A DNA stretch of 64,000 nucleotides. It comes from Lactarius indigo. Lineage: Eukaryota > Basidiomycota > Agaricomycetes > Russulales > Russulaceae. The position numbers and the translations under genes are program-made. The DNA lies in assembly GCA_025766275.1 (NCBI GenBank), contig JAFKAC010000036.1, positions 124,001 through 188,000 of the forward strand, read 5' to 3'. The notes beneath the pieces were generated by a model. The model made no database searches, had not been told where the DNA came from, and saw nothing but the letters and a program-made list of their open reading frames with translations. Of the stretch, positions 1-9,811 are shown one piece after another. Numbering within the stretch: position 1 is the first letter of the stretch; every line of letters begins with the position of its first letter.

Positions 1-654
1 CACATTCTGTGTCCCTTTCACTCCCGGTATTTACTAGGGCCTGATCGCGTTCGGAATTTGAGGGGGTAGGACTCTTTGTAGTACTATCCAATACCAGGCT
101 CCAGGTTCGATAGGTACCCCCGTTTGTGCTCCGAGACAAAAGAGACGCCCCACAAGGGTAAGTGGAATGGAACACGCACATCGTGAAATGTTCACGTGTG
201 CGGGAAAATGCGGGAAAAGACACGAGGCAACGGGCATCGACATGGAACGGCCCGGACTCGGAGTCTGCCGCAATAAAGCATCTCAGTCCTGTCCCCAGTT
301 TCCTTTTTTGACAGCGTTGACTCTCGTTGCGACTAGTCTGCCCTTCTCGCTCTCACTTTGATATTTTCGGATGACGTTCGCGAGTATTTGGAGCACTGGT
401 GTCCCTATTCTACGACCCCCAACTAGAGTGGATCAGAACCCGTCCGCAGGTGCGCCGTTAACTGGGGAGAGAGGGAAGTGGTGAGAACATCGGCTTCCCT
501 TTTGCATTACTACCACTTCTGCGGTTAAGCTCTTACTTGGCCTTAGGCTCCCTAATCCTCAAATTCCTCCTGTGGTCACACAGGATTGTCATCATCCCTG
601 CGACCAGTTGCGAGTAGCTGGTGGCGCTGTGACGGGAAGAGACAGACAATCCAA
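1..654. other. no gene recognised
   Basis: I see no reading frame here with protein-like composition or a match to the families found elsewhere in the window. The short open frames overlap each other on both strands and look like chance. Confidence 0.5.
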
Positions 655-1079
655 TCTACATCCTCCCAGATGATATCTTTCTAGACATATTTGCCTTTTG
701 TGTACGCGACCTCTCCAAGCACCCTATTGTTCGTATGGAAAAATGGCTAAACCTGATGCACGTTTGCCAACGATGGCGACAAATCATATACGCATCACCA
801 CGGTATCTCGATCTGCACCTTTGTTGCTCAAGTTGGACAGATGCCGGTTCTGGGAAGATCCTCTGTTTCTGGCTAGCGTTTCCTGTTCCCATTAGCTATT
901 ACCTTCCCGACGACGAAGATGACATCATTACTGCATTTGAGCACCGCGATCGTGCTTATTCCTGCGTATTCACCTGGGCCACTGATATAGCAGGTCGATT
1001 TTGCCGCAGGAATGGGGAAGAGTACACTTTTGGATGGATAATCAGGACGGTTGACGAGGGTAGGCAGATTGAACACTAG
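655..1079 (+). pseudogene. F-box protein 5' fragment (copy A)
   Basis: One open frame, beginning near 655, reads like the start of the F-box genes further right. It has an F-box core (LPDDIFLDIFAFC, then HVCQRWRQIIYASPRYLDLH) and the conserved PDDEDDIITAFEHRDR stretch. It has no start codon in frame at the expected place. After about 130 codons it loses similarity and stops, so the leucine-rich-repeat part is missing. F-box proteins normally bind Skp1 in SCF ubiquitin ligases and present substrates through their C-terminal part. This fragment could at most keep the Skp1-binding part. It is the leftmost of eight related copies and lies about 260 bp left of the transposon insertion. Confidence 0.75.
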
Positions 1080-1340
1080 TTTAGACCCAATGGCTTGCCG
1101 GTACATAAATTGCTGCACGGTGGAATGAGAAGGAGTGAAGGAGGGCAGGACAGCGTTCGCGTCCGGGCTCTTCCCGCTAGCCGGGGTGGACACACCGGTC
1201 CGACATCAGGCCTGCGATCGTGATGCCGACGTGGTCATCAATGCGGAACATCATTTTGGTGATACTGTATGAAGCTAGCTCGTGAAGGCGGCAGCACGTG
1301 AGCGAGCGAGCGGTGTCTCAAATTATGTACGTCGAGCGTG
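1080..1340. other. spacer between F-box fragment and transposon
   Basis: No gene is seen. The stretch around 1200-1320 shows weak similarity to 33500-33620 and 45890-46010 (a GATGCCGACG-like motif and similar spacing), which suggests an old shared repeat. This is too diverged to be certain. Confidence 0.3.
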
Positions 1341-1349
1341 GCGTCATTC
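1341..1349. repeat. target-site duplication, left copy
   Basis: GCGTCATTC directly abuts the left inverted repeat and recurs perfectly at 9772-9780 on the outer side of the right inverted repeat. A G precedes both copies, so the duplicated target could also be counted as 10 bp. Confidence 0.88.
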
Positions 1350-1366
1350 CCAGTGGGAAGTCCGTA
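1350..1366 (+). repeat. left terminal inverted repeat
   Basis: CCAGTGGGAAGTCCGTA is 17 of 17 identical to the reverse complement of 9755-9771. The next bases (T/G then TT) extend the match weakly. With the preceding C, the outer part forms a short palindrome, CCCAGTGGG. Confidence 0.9.
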
Positions 1367-1583
1367 TTTAATTATCGAAATTTTGTGTTCTGGTAGATTA
1401 TATAACATTTTTTCCATTCGAAGCGATTCTCCTCGATCTATTGCCTCTCTGACTTGACTCGACCGGCTTGAATGTATTAGCCGCGTTACCAGTTAGAACT
1501 ATTAGTATTTACCTAAGACATCACATTACACGGCGTGACAATCACGCGTTGGCACTCTAAGTCCCTTGCATCTTTCATCGAGT

Positions 1584-4500
1584 ATGGCAAGCCGCAAGCC
1601 TGGGGAACGTCGTAAACTGAGGTTCATGCTAGATGACTACCTCATCTCCAATAACATTAAGCCCAATCGTGTGTCCTCAAAGGGATCTGGAGTGCGCAAA
1701 CGTCAAAACGCTCAGAATTCTATCCGTGCCTCGACTTCTCGTGCCCCTGCGTCTGAGCCTCGTGTCGAAGACGGCCCACCCCCACACGAGTTAGGTGATT
1801 CGGCACCACTGGACGTTCCCAACGACGAGTCAGCTGGGTCTTCTCGTGCAGCAGTGTCTTCTGACAGTGGCCCTCCTCCTACGTCTGAGTCGATTGTCTC
1901 TGATGCTGAATATGGTCCGTCACCTCATGGGACTTGGACGTGTGACCCTATGCCACTGGACGACCCCAATGACGAGGCAGCTGGTCCTTCTCGTGCAGCT
2001 CTGACGTCTACTGACTCTGGCCCGCGAGAAAACATCCAGCCAGACCCGCTCGAGCAACGCGATGGGGATACTGTGGCCCCGATACATCTCCCTGACTTGC
2101 AGACCACGCAGCAATTCATAGATCGGTTGCGTACAGCTGTCCTCGAAGAAACAGTCATGGACTCTGACGATATCTATAACCTGCGTAACCCCGAGCCTGC
2201 TCTCGACCTCTTGGATCCATCACCGCTTTTGAGATCAATGAGGCATTTTATCAACAACGCTAGCGCATCTCGGGATCACTACGACAATATCCGAGCTATT
2301 GAGTTATTGAACAACCCCGATGACGATTTCCTGTCCTTTGACCAGGTAAAGCGGCGTATTCGCCACCTATCTGGAGTAATCCCTCTGGAATATGACATGT
2401 GTCCGGACTCTTGTATTGCATACACTGGTCCGTATGGAGAACTCGACAAGTGCCCTCGGTGTCACACGTCTCGGAATCATCCTGAGTCTCAGAAGCCTCG
2501 GAAGCGCTTTTCTACTATACCGATTGGGCCTGTCATCCAGGCATTCTACGGGTCTCGCGAAATTGCCGAGAAGATGCACTACCTCGAGCGAAAACTGGCT
2601 GAGAATGTCGAGGCGGCAAGACTTGGTGGTGCTAAGCTCGCTGTTTATGATGATACTGCCTGTGGGCGGGAATTGCTTGATGCATGGAGCTCGGGACGTT
2701 TCACGAAGTCTGACATTGCACTTCAACTGTCCATCGACGGGGCCCAACTTCGCCCCGATCAGCCGTCGGAGGCATGGGTATTCATATGGGTCATACACAA
2801 TCTCCCGCCAGACATTCGTTATAAGAAGGCCTTCGTCATCCCTGCAGCTATTGTACCTGGTCCTAATAAACCTGGTGACATCGACTCCTTCCTGTTCCCG
2901 TCATTGTACCATGTCGCCGCCCTCCAACGCGAGGGCCTACGAGTCTTTGATGCGTCTCTCGACACTGTGATTCCCCGTTCGGTCCCTATGATTCTCTTCA
3001 GTACTGCGGATAGCCCTGGCAGCGCGTCGATGTCCGGAATGGTTGGGCATGGAGGAAAGCACGGGTGTCGACTCTATTGCCAAATGCCTGGTCGACGCCG
3101 CACAGGAGATTCACATTATTATCCTGTTATGAACCTCCCAGATGACCCGGACTATAGCGTCGCGGGATGCTGCCATCCTGACGTGACCGTTGCTGACCTT
3201 CATGGGTTTCGTAGCGACTTGCCCCGGAAATACAAAGAAAACCTGGAGTACCTTCTGGCTGCGCGTACTCTAACAGATTACAGTCGTCGTCGTCTCGAAG
3301 TTGGACTGTGCAAGCAAACATTGTTCAGTGGGCTCCCGAGTCAACCGCTCTTAGTGCCCGGTATTTTTACGATGGATATCATGCACCTTTCCGTTCTAAA
3401 TGACCCCGATCTTTTTATAAAGTTATTCACCGGGAAGCTCAACTGTTATGCGCCGGATGATAGGTCCTCTTGGGACTGGGCCGTTTTTTACCGAAACCAG
3501 GCCTTGTGGAACGGGCACGGCGAGACTGTCTCTAGGGCAGTGCCTTTTATACCCTCAAGCTTCGGACGGGCACCAAGAGACCCCGCTAAGAAGATTAACT
3601 CCGGCTACAAGGCTTGGGAATTCCAGCAATACATATACGGGCTGGGTCCCACTCTGTTCCGTCATATATTACCCAGAAAGTACTGGCTTAATTTCTGCAA
3701 GCTTGTGGCTGGTATTCGCCTTCTGCAACGCCACCGTATTGGTTTCCAGGAGATTCTCAAGGGCCATGCATTACTGGAGGACTTCGCGCAAGAATTCGAG
3801 GGTCTATATTATCAACGTATGGAGTCTCGGATCCACTTCGTTCGACACAGCGTTCACCTGCTCACGCACATTGCACCGGAAACCCTGAGAGTTGGTCCTT
3901 TAGCGTGTTATGCCCAATGGACCCTCGAAACCGCGATTGGGAATCTGGGCCGAGAAATCCGGCAAGATCGCAACTTATTTGCTAATCTCACACAACGAGC
4001 AATACTTCGCGCTCAGGTGAATTCTCTACAGGCCCGCTATCCCGCAATCAAGATAGAGGTCCACTCTAGGGATAGATCCTCTCTCCCTAACAATGCCTAT
4101 TTATTCGATGAGGCGGCGGGGTATGCATTCCTCCCGCGCTGTGAAGAATACCCCGCACCACTCCTGGAGGAAGAACTCGAGGCGCTCAAAGTATACTGGC
4201 GACAACGAGATTGGCCCAATCAAGATTCTTGGCCCAACGCCGTCTGTCGGTGGGCAAAACTTTGTCTGCCAAACGGACAGCGCGCGCGGTCTGTCTGGTT
4301 TGAGTCTAAGTCCGCAAGCCAACTACGCCGGACCTCTTGTGTCGAGGTAAGACTCATGCGTGTCTCTGGGGTTTCGCGTGTACTCAAACAAGTCTCGCAG
4401 GTAGTGTATAACGACCATATACGAGTAGCGAACGTCTTGTTCTACTTCTATCTACGATTTGGCGACACACGACATCCCTTAGCGATGCTGGCACTGTTCT

Positions 4501-4757
4501 CTATGCCAGATGCCAAGGTCATGTCCGATTCCAGCGAGGCGATCTACCTGTGTAGCCCTTTAACTGGCTCCGAAGGTCTTGCCGTCGTTCCGATTACTGC
4601 GATACGGTCGGTGGTCTCCATGTTTCCTGAGATGGTAGTTAGTCTAGATGGTCGGATATCTCTCACGGGCAAGTTTTCATTGATGCGCTATCCATACCTT
4701 GAGCTGTCAACGCTTTCTTCAGACGGTATAATCGAGGACGATCACGATGCATTGTAA
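1584..4757 (+). CDS. Tnp2-family (Transposase_21-like) transposase
   Basis: A single-exon frame of about 1057 aa. I start at ATG 1584 (MASRKPGERRK); in-frame codons upstream are non-ATG. Residues 1-190 are a low-complexity Ser/Pro/Asp-rich leader with a degenerate internal repeat (SAPLDVPNDESAG / PMPLDDPNDEAAG). A zinc-ribbon-like motif follows at about 270-300 (CPDSCIAYTG...CPRC). The catalytic core shows the spacing expected of an RNase H-fold DDE transposase: Asp385 in SIDGAQL, Asp598 in MDIMHL and Glu782 in WTLETAIGNL. It also has the family signatures FLFPSLYHVAAL and GHGGKHGCRLYC. The protein would act in the nucleus, cutting and joining at the element's inverted repeats. No stop or frameshift is visible, so it may be functional. 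The assignment rests on motif recall, not on a search. Confidence 0.9.
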   Translation: MASRKPGERRKLRFMLDDYLISNNIKPNRVSSKGSGVRKRQNAQNSIRASTSRAPASEPRVEDGPPPHELGDSAPLDVPNDESAGSSRAAVSSDSGPPPTSESIVSDAEYGPSPHGTWTCDPMPLDDPNDEAAGPSRAALTSTDSGPRENIQPDPLEQRDGDTVAPIHLPDLQTTQQFIDRLRTAVLEETVMDSDDIYNLRNPEPALDLLDPSPLLRSMRHFINNASASRDHYDNIRAIELLNNPDDDFLSFDQVKRRIRHLSGVIPLEYDMCPDSCIAYTGPYGELDKCPRCHTSRNHPESQKPRKRFSTIPIGPVIQAFYGSREIAEKMHYLERKLAENVEAARLGGAKLAVYDDTACGRELLDAWSSGRFTKSDIALQLSIDGAQLRPDQPSEAWVFIWVIHNLPPDIRYKKAFVIPAAIVPGPNKPGDIDSFLFPSLYHVAALQREGLRVFDASLDTVIPRSVPMILFSTADSPGSASMSGMVGHGGKHGCRLYCQMPGRRRTGDSHYYPVMNLPDDPDYSVAGCCHPDVTVADLHGFRSDLPRKYKENLEYLLAARTLTDYSRRRLEVGLCKQTLFSGLPSQPLLVPGIFTMDIMHLSVLNDPDLFIKLFTGKLNCYAPDDRSSWDWAVFYRNQALWNGHGETVSRAVPFIPSSFGRAPRDPAKKINSGYKAWEFQQYIYGLGPTLFRHILPRKYWLNFCKLVAGIRLLQRHRIGFQEILKGHALLEDFAQEFEGLYYQRMESRIHFVRHSVHLLTHIAPETLRVGPLACYAQWTLETAIGNLGREIRQDRNLFANLTQRAILRAQVNSLQARYPAIKIEVHSRDRSSLPNNAYLFDEAAGYAFLPRCEEYPAPLLEEELEALKVYWRQRDWPNQDSWPNAVCRWAKLCLPNGQRARSVWFESKSASQLRRTSCVEVRLMRVSGVSRVLKQVSQVVYNDHIRVANVLFYFYLRFGDTRHPLAMLALFSMPDAKVMSDSSEAIYLCSPLTGSEGLAVVPITAIRSVVSMFPEMVVSLDGRISLTGKFSLMRYPYLELSTLSSDGIIEDDHDAL

Positions 4758-5383
4758 CATAGCAATACAGTATCTTGTTTTATTTCGCAGACTGTACAGC
4801 GCTGTGCAAACGAAATATCATGCGGTTTAAGTTTTCACCCGACTCAGTTGTGCTTGGCGTCTACCGAATTCGGCCACCTTCCGCCACTTGTTCCAGTGCC
4901 TGCTCCCCTCCGCTTCTCACTGGTTCCACATGCTAACGCCACCAATACCCTGTCCCTCATCCCTTCACTTCGTCTTTCACATTATTGCCGTCAGACGTTC
5001 GCCCGTGCATCTCGCTGCCGAGAAATTCCAGGGCACATGGCCCCAGACGGACTCTGGGGACGTACAGTGCTATATCTTTGACTAGGAAGCGCTGGGCAGC
5101 TTTATTCCCACACCACGCGACGGACTTGTTCTACATCTTCGATACAGTGCGCCTGGCCTTTGTTGCTGCGCAATTGCTCCTTGACTCTCCGAACCCAGAC
5201 ACATCCTTCCCGGACTGCTTCGACTCTTTGTGTTGCCTCTCCGTTTCCTCGCGCCATGCTGTGCGTAGGTGAGTCCAGGAGTACACGCTGCCCAAACAAA
5301 CCACTCACAATCTGTCAACCTATCGAACAGTTCTCGCAGTGTCAGGTTCTCACCCCTCAGCGTGTCAGTGATGTCGTGAGTCG
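4758..5383. other. intergenic, inside the transposon
   Basis: This is the convergent gap between the transposase stop and the end of the minus-strand coiled-coil gene. Overlapping short open frames occur on both strands, but none has a recognisable motif. Part may be 3' untranslated sequence or a terminal exon of the minus-strand gene. Confidence 0.3.
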
Positions 5384-6796
5384 CTAGAGAGGGGCGAGGA
5401 GAACGTCAAAACGACTGTCCGCGGTCCACGTACAGGGCTTCTCTGCTGCAGCGCGGCGCTCCTCTTCACACCTTTCCCTCTGGGCATCGGCTTCGCGGCG
5501 CTGCTCCCCGTCGTGATCGCGCTGCTGTTTCTCGTGATCGAGCTCCGCATGCACATGGGCGAGTTCACCTTCGAGTTCTCGCACACAGGCATTGCACTCC
5601 TCTTCAGCGTGAGCACGTTCAGCGAGCACTTGCTATTCGAGCGCTTCGTGCGCGGCGCGAGCCTCTTCACACTCGAGCTGAAGCTGCCTGGCCACCTCTT
5701 CTCGCTCATTGTGCACTATGTCTCTGATATCGTCCGCATGTCGGGCAGCAGACTCCGAGGATGCACGGCGAATCGATGCAATGACGGACTCCGCTTTCCT
5801 CTCGCTGTCACTCTTCGAGATTCTTATTCCCTCTGAACTCTACGAGCTTGTGATTTAGTCCCGACATGTCGTATATCTGAATGTACACAGCGCCGTATTC
5901 TCGACTCCTAATAAGATGTCTTCTGTCTTGGTTCAAGTTCTTGTGTGCTCTGTAAGATCTCCACCAAATTAAGAGCTCATCCGAGCAACAAGAACCACCG
6001 CCGTTGTATCCGCTAACGCCAAGTCACCCTTTGAGACAACCCACTTGTCACACAGACCATCCACTCGCATCTCAATGCGGCTACTTGCTTCGGTTGCGAC
6101 GGCACAGCTACTCGTTCTCGATAATGGGTGCTCACGTTTTCGGCTGTACTATACTGGCTTGTACTCTACACGCGTCGTCTTTGTCCGTCCCTCTAAACCC
6201 TGTCTTTACACTTTGCAGCCTGATCCACACTCGACTAAGTTCTGCTCCGTGCATGATGCTATACGGCGGCGCTTGTTGCTGGTTTCACTTTTGCTATTTT
6301 GAGTTTCTATGTCTGGCCCGATGTCAACCAGAGTGACATCGGCTGCGTCGTGTTCGATCGTCTGCGTACCCACCTCAAAGCGGCGCCGCTAAGAATGTGT
6401 GAGTTATACAGCGGCATGGGTCAAAACATCCTCTTACGTCCTTGGGAAACCACGCAGTTACAGGATTTCGGATGCGACGTTGGAGGACAGCGCCCGCACT
6501 CGTAGTAATATACGGGAGCAAGGGAGGAGGGGGGTGGAGAAAGTCCATAGGAGAGTAGTCGATCTCCTCCCCGGTGAGTTTGCGTCTTCACAAAAGCGAC
6601 TGGGTGATTTGACAGACAAGGATATCAGATAGTCGACATACCATTCATCGAGGAGACTGTTGCGTTCCCGAAGCAGCTGAGTGACGACATAATTCCTTGC
6701 TTGCAGTAAATCCTGCAGGGTAGCTTCATATAGCACCCTGGCTCTAAGGTTTTTGGCGAGGGGAATGTCTTCCGAGGAGGGCTCTGGAGAGGACAT
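5384..6796 (-). pseudogene. coiled-coil protein gene of the transposon, interrupted by a stop
   Basis: Two coding-like parts are visible on the minus strand. The first exon (6796 down to about 6640) begins MSSPEPSSEDIPLAKNLRARV and continues into a leucine-rich helical stretch ending LLDEW, where a GTATGT donor follows. The second part (about 5830 down to 5384) is a long amphipathic helix rich in Glu, Arg, Ala and Gln (EREEVARQLQLECEEARAAH, later LDHEKQQRDHDGEQRREAD). That helix is split by an in-frame TAG (E-stop-Q, near 5630), with the heptad pattern continuing on both sides. The middle (about 5850-6450) I could not resolve into exons. It is probably a transposon accessory protein. Either it is recently broken, or the stop falls in an exon junction I have missed. 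No enzymatic motif is seen. Confidence 0.5.
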
Positions 6797-7170
6797 GCTA
6801 CTGGCTTGTACAGTAGAGCGCAGACGAAAATGCGTAAGTCGATAATTTTATAAATTCCAAGTCACCCCAATTCCCCAATAAATGGTTTTTTTTTTCGGCA
6901 TGGAATCCATTCCTCTTTCCCTCCCTTTCCCTCTTTTTTTTTTCCTGAAGCCCCACAGTGCACATGGACTCCTCGTTCCAATTCCCATCCCAGTACAGTC
7001 AACGCCAATCCGATGGCACCGGAGGAGTTGTCGTAAACTCCCCAGGCACACACGGAGACCATGTAAGCCTATTTAGGACATATTAACTGCAAATTGACGC
7101 GTGTATGTAGACTGCCGGATCTCACCGGGGCACGGACAGACCAAATGTGATAGCAACAGCGTCCGAGCAA

Positions 7171-9372
7171 ATGCTCGAACAGAATGGATTCTACGTAAGA
7201 CTGCAATACAATTCGATGAAGCAGAAAGAAGAGATCATCGCGTTACAAGAGTCAAACTCTGAATTGAAGAAAGAGATCGAGCTGCTCAAGGAGCGTAATC
7301 AGACATACCGGTACGTGTTAATCGGATCTGCGTTGGGCGTGTGTTCTGATGTACAGTACTTGGCTTAGGGAAATAATCGACGGTTCGATCACGAAGGATT
7401 CGGACTCACAGCAGACTGTGTCAGTCCAGAGTAAGGGCAATCGTCGTGTGTTCTCACTCGCAAATCCTCCACCGAACCCGAAGCTCGAGGCACAAGAAGA
7501 TCACCCAGAAGTCCAGTATTGGAAAGAACGTACTTTTAAGGACGAAGCTAAGCGCCGCCGAAAGCAAGGAACTAAAGGCGAAACGGACGGCGACGCCAGC
7601 ATGGTGCTTGCGAAAAGGAGGCGTGGACGCCCCGCGGCCCCCGCCAAATCTGATTCGACTGAGCCAACCGATAACGGAGGACACTTCTACCTCGAATACC
7701 ACGATGGGACCCTCGTCAGCAGCGATGACATTGCGCTTTTGAGTCGGAGGGCCAGGATGATATGGATGGAGCTCGGCGACGTCGGCCTCGCCCCACCGAC
7801 CTTCGGACAAATTACTAATATTGCATGGGACTTCTACTGGCGTTCCATACTCGCTTACCCTGAATTCCAGTTCCTGTTACTCTGCGATGACGGTATGTGG
7901 AAGCTACGACAATGGTCAACCAGATCGTATTCGACATGGGCCCTAAATCACGGTGTTCGAGAAGCGAAACCGAAGACCGCGGGCGCACTCGACAACCCCG
8001 AGCTCATCCAGATGGACCCGATCGGCGATGAAGACAGTGACAAGGTTGGCAACAGCGAACCCCCCTCTCCAGTCATGCAACCAGTACGTCAGAACTATTC
8101 TGGCTTATTCCCCCCCTTGTAATGACTAGTATACAGATGTCGAGTCCATCCGCGACTCCATCTACTACCCCCGCATCGGTGATAGCGGACCCATTGTAAC
8201 GTCACCTTTACTAGCTTTCTCCGTGAGACTCATACACCGCGCAGTGCACCCACAACAAGCCCATCGATTCCAAACACCGCCAATGGTACTCACCCTTCAC
8301 CACGCCTACGACCACTGACCCCACATCGCGCAGATTTGCAAGCATCCCCGACCAATGGCGACACACGGCCGACCGACAACGCCCCATCCCCGATCAACAG
8401 CCCTTCCAATAACTCCCCATCAGACACAGCACTGGGCCAGGTGAGTACAATCCCACTCGTCCAAGGCGTAGCAATGCCCGGCTAACACGAATCAATAGTC
8501 ACCAAGTGCTAGCGATAACGGTAGAGGCCCGAACCCGACAACACCCGATCTCGCCCCTTCGCCTACCCTCGCCCCTTCGCCTACCCTCGCCCCTTCACCC
8601 GCTCCTGCCCCTTCACCCACCCCCATCGACACGAACGATGCTGGTTCCGTTGACGAACTGAGCCAGCCCAACACAGATGGGATACGTGGAAACGACGCAA
8701 ATCCAATGCCGATACTCGACGCCGCTGCAACGACCCCGAGTGATACAGAGGGAACAACATCGGCTCTCCCCCTCCAGGACGTTCCTGCGTACGTACACAC
8801 ACCCCATACACCACCTCGACGAACACTGACACCAGTGTAGCGACACCAGTGGCACGACTCCCACTACCAACACAGGCCCGAGCAATCCCAGACCCGAGGG
8901 TGCCAAGACCGATTCCAACAAGAAACGGAAGAGCAACGACAGCGTACCACCCGGGGTTCCAACAAAGAAACAAAAGTCCTCGGACGCGCCTGCTATACCG
9001 ACGCAGGCAAATACGATCAGGTATGTGTCGACAGTATTATTTTATCATACCGACGACAACTGATTGTATCTTTAGAAATATCTGCATGCGGCACTGGAAC
9101 CAGCTCCAGCCAGGAGGTCAAGGCACCACCGCTCAGTTCGATGCATACTACAAGGGACTATCGGACGCCGAAAAGGAGGTACGCGAGCCACTCTCCGATG
9201 CAACGCCACCCACTAATATACGAGAAGCCCTTCAAGAAAGAGATGTACATTGGGCGCGGTGCTACGGTGAGTCTATATGGACTATGCGATACCCCAACTG
9301 ACGATCTCCTCGGACCAGAGGAAGGCAAACGCGGCAGCGAACAAGGGCACTGCTACGTTGGCCTGTTCTTGA
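7171..9372 (+). CDS. multi-exon coiled-coil / AT-hook protein, transposon accessory gene
   Basis: A gene with at least eight exons whose frame stays open across the introns I can place: 7311-7356, 8084-8136, then short introns near 8198, 8290, 8440, 8790 and 9020 and two more before the TGA at 9370-9372. The start is uncertain; ATG 7171 (MLEQNGFYVRLQY) is the first usable one. The order of parts is: an N-terminal coiled coil (QKEEIIALQESNSELKKEIE); a basic stretch with an AT-hook-like KRRRGRP core; a folded-looking aromatic region (WMELGDVGLAPPTFGQITNI, then WDFYWRSILAYPEF); a long Ser/Pro/Thr-rich linker with the repeat LAPSPT; two basic nuclear-signal-like clusters (KKRKS, KKQKSS); and a conserved-looking C-terminus (MRHWNQLQPGG). 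It is probably nuclear and DNA-associated, encoded by the transposon. No known family was recognised. Confidence 0.68.
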
Positions 9373-9596
9373 CCACGACGTTGCCAGTCCTTTTGGCTTT
9401 TATGGCCGTTTTCGGTGGATCTGGGCTCTTTGCTGTATCGATAATAATTGTTTTGGTGGAGTGCAGTCGATTAAGAAATGTATTATTATCGCCGTAAATC
9501 GAAATCCAATCGAATTTGTTGATTACCGTAGACCCGGGTGGATTTCTATTCGATTAAATCCGAGTGAATTTTACCACCCAATGAGCGCGAAAGTTT

Positions 9597-9630
9597 CGAT
9601 TCTTGTCGATTCTTGTCGATTCTCGTAGTG
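9597..9630. repeat. subterminal direct repeats near right end of transposon
   Basis: Three near-identical tandem copies of TCGATTCTTG lie about 140 bp inside the right end. More TCGA/TCGATT words follow across 9490-9740, including the palindrome TCGAACGTTCGA near 9697. A related GCGATTCTCCTCGATC lies near 1425 inside the left end. Arrays of this kind often bind the transposase; that role is inferred. Confidence 0.5.
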
Positions 9631-9754
9631 CTAATCGCGGGCAATAGAAAAAAAACGTGTGTGATTAAATTTGATCTAGTATACTTCAGTTTTTATCGAA
9701 CGTTCGATTTGAGTAGATACCATCTCGGAAAATCTATATTAATCGACCCCAAAC

Positions 9755-9771
9755 TACGGACTTCCCACTGG
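9755..9771 (-). repeat. right terminal inverted repeat
   Basis: This is the exact reverse complement of 1350-1366 (17 of 17). It is followed directly by the right copy of the 9-bp target duplication. Confidence 0.9.
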
Positions 9772-9780
9772 GCGTCATTC
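9772..9780. repeat. target-site duplication, right copy
   Basis: GCGTCATTC, identical to 1341-1349. It marks the right border of the inserted element. Confidence 0.88.
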
Positions 9781-9811
9781 TCTGCCATGACATCGCTCCG
9801 AGTTACAAAGG

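Larger units (their letters stand above)
1350..9771 (+). mobile_element. Tnp2-type DNA transposon, 8.4 kb, with TIRs and 9-bp TSD
   Basis: The element starts with CCAGTGGGAAGTCCGTA (1350-1366) and ends with its exact reverse complement (9755-9771). It is flanked by the 9-bp direct repeat GCGTCATTC. Between the ends lie an intact Tnp2-family transposase (1584-4757, +), a coiled-coil gene (5384-6796, -) and a multi-exon coiled-coil/AT-hook gene (7171-9372, +). The intact transposase, the matching ends and the perfect target duplication indicate a fairly recent insertion. Plant CACTA elements with Tnp2-like transposases begin CACTA and make 3-bp duplications, so this element differs at both points. 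It sits 31 bp upstream of the start codon proposed for the F-box gene at 9812. Confidence 0.88.

Noticed and set aside
8492..8973. Long minus-strand frames rich in Gly/Val/Glu opposite the AT-hook gene
   Set aside because: They are mirror images of the Ser/Pro-rich repeat (LAPSPT) on the plus strand and have no own start context or motif.
9615..9632. TAGTG followed by subterminal repeats, which could be the right end of a CACTA element
   Set aside because: No matching CACTAC end with the same repeats exists at the left, while the 17-bp inverted repeats and the 9-bp duplication at 1341-1366 and 9755-9780 fit perfectly.
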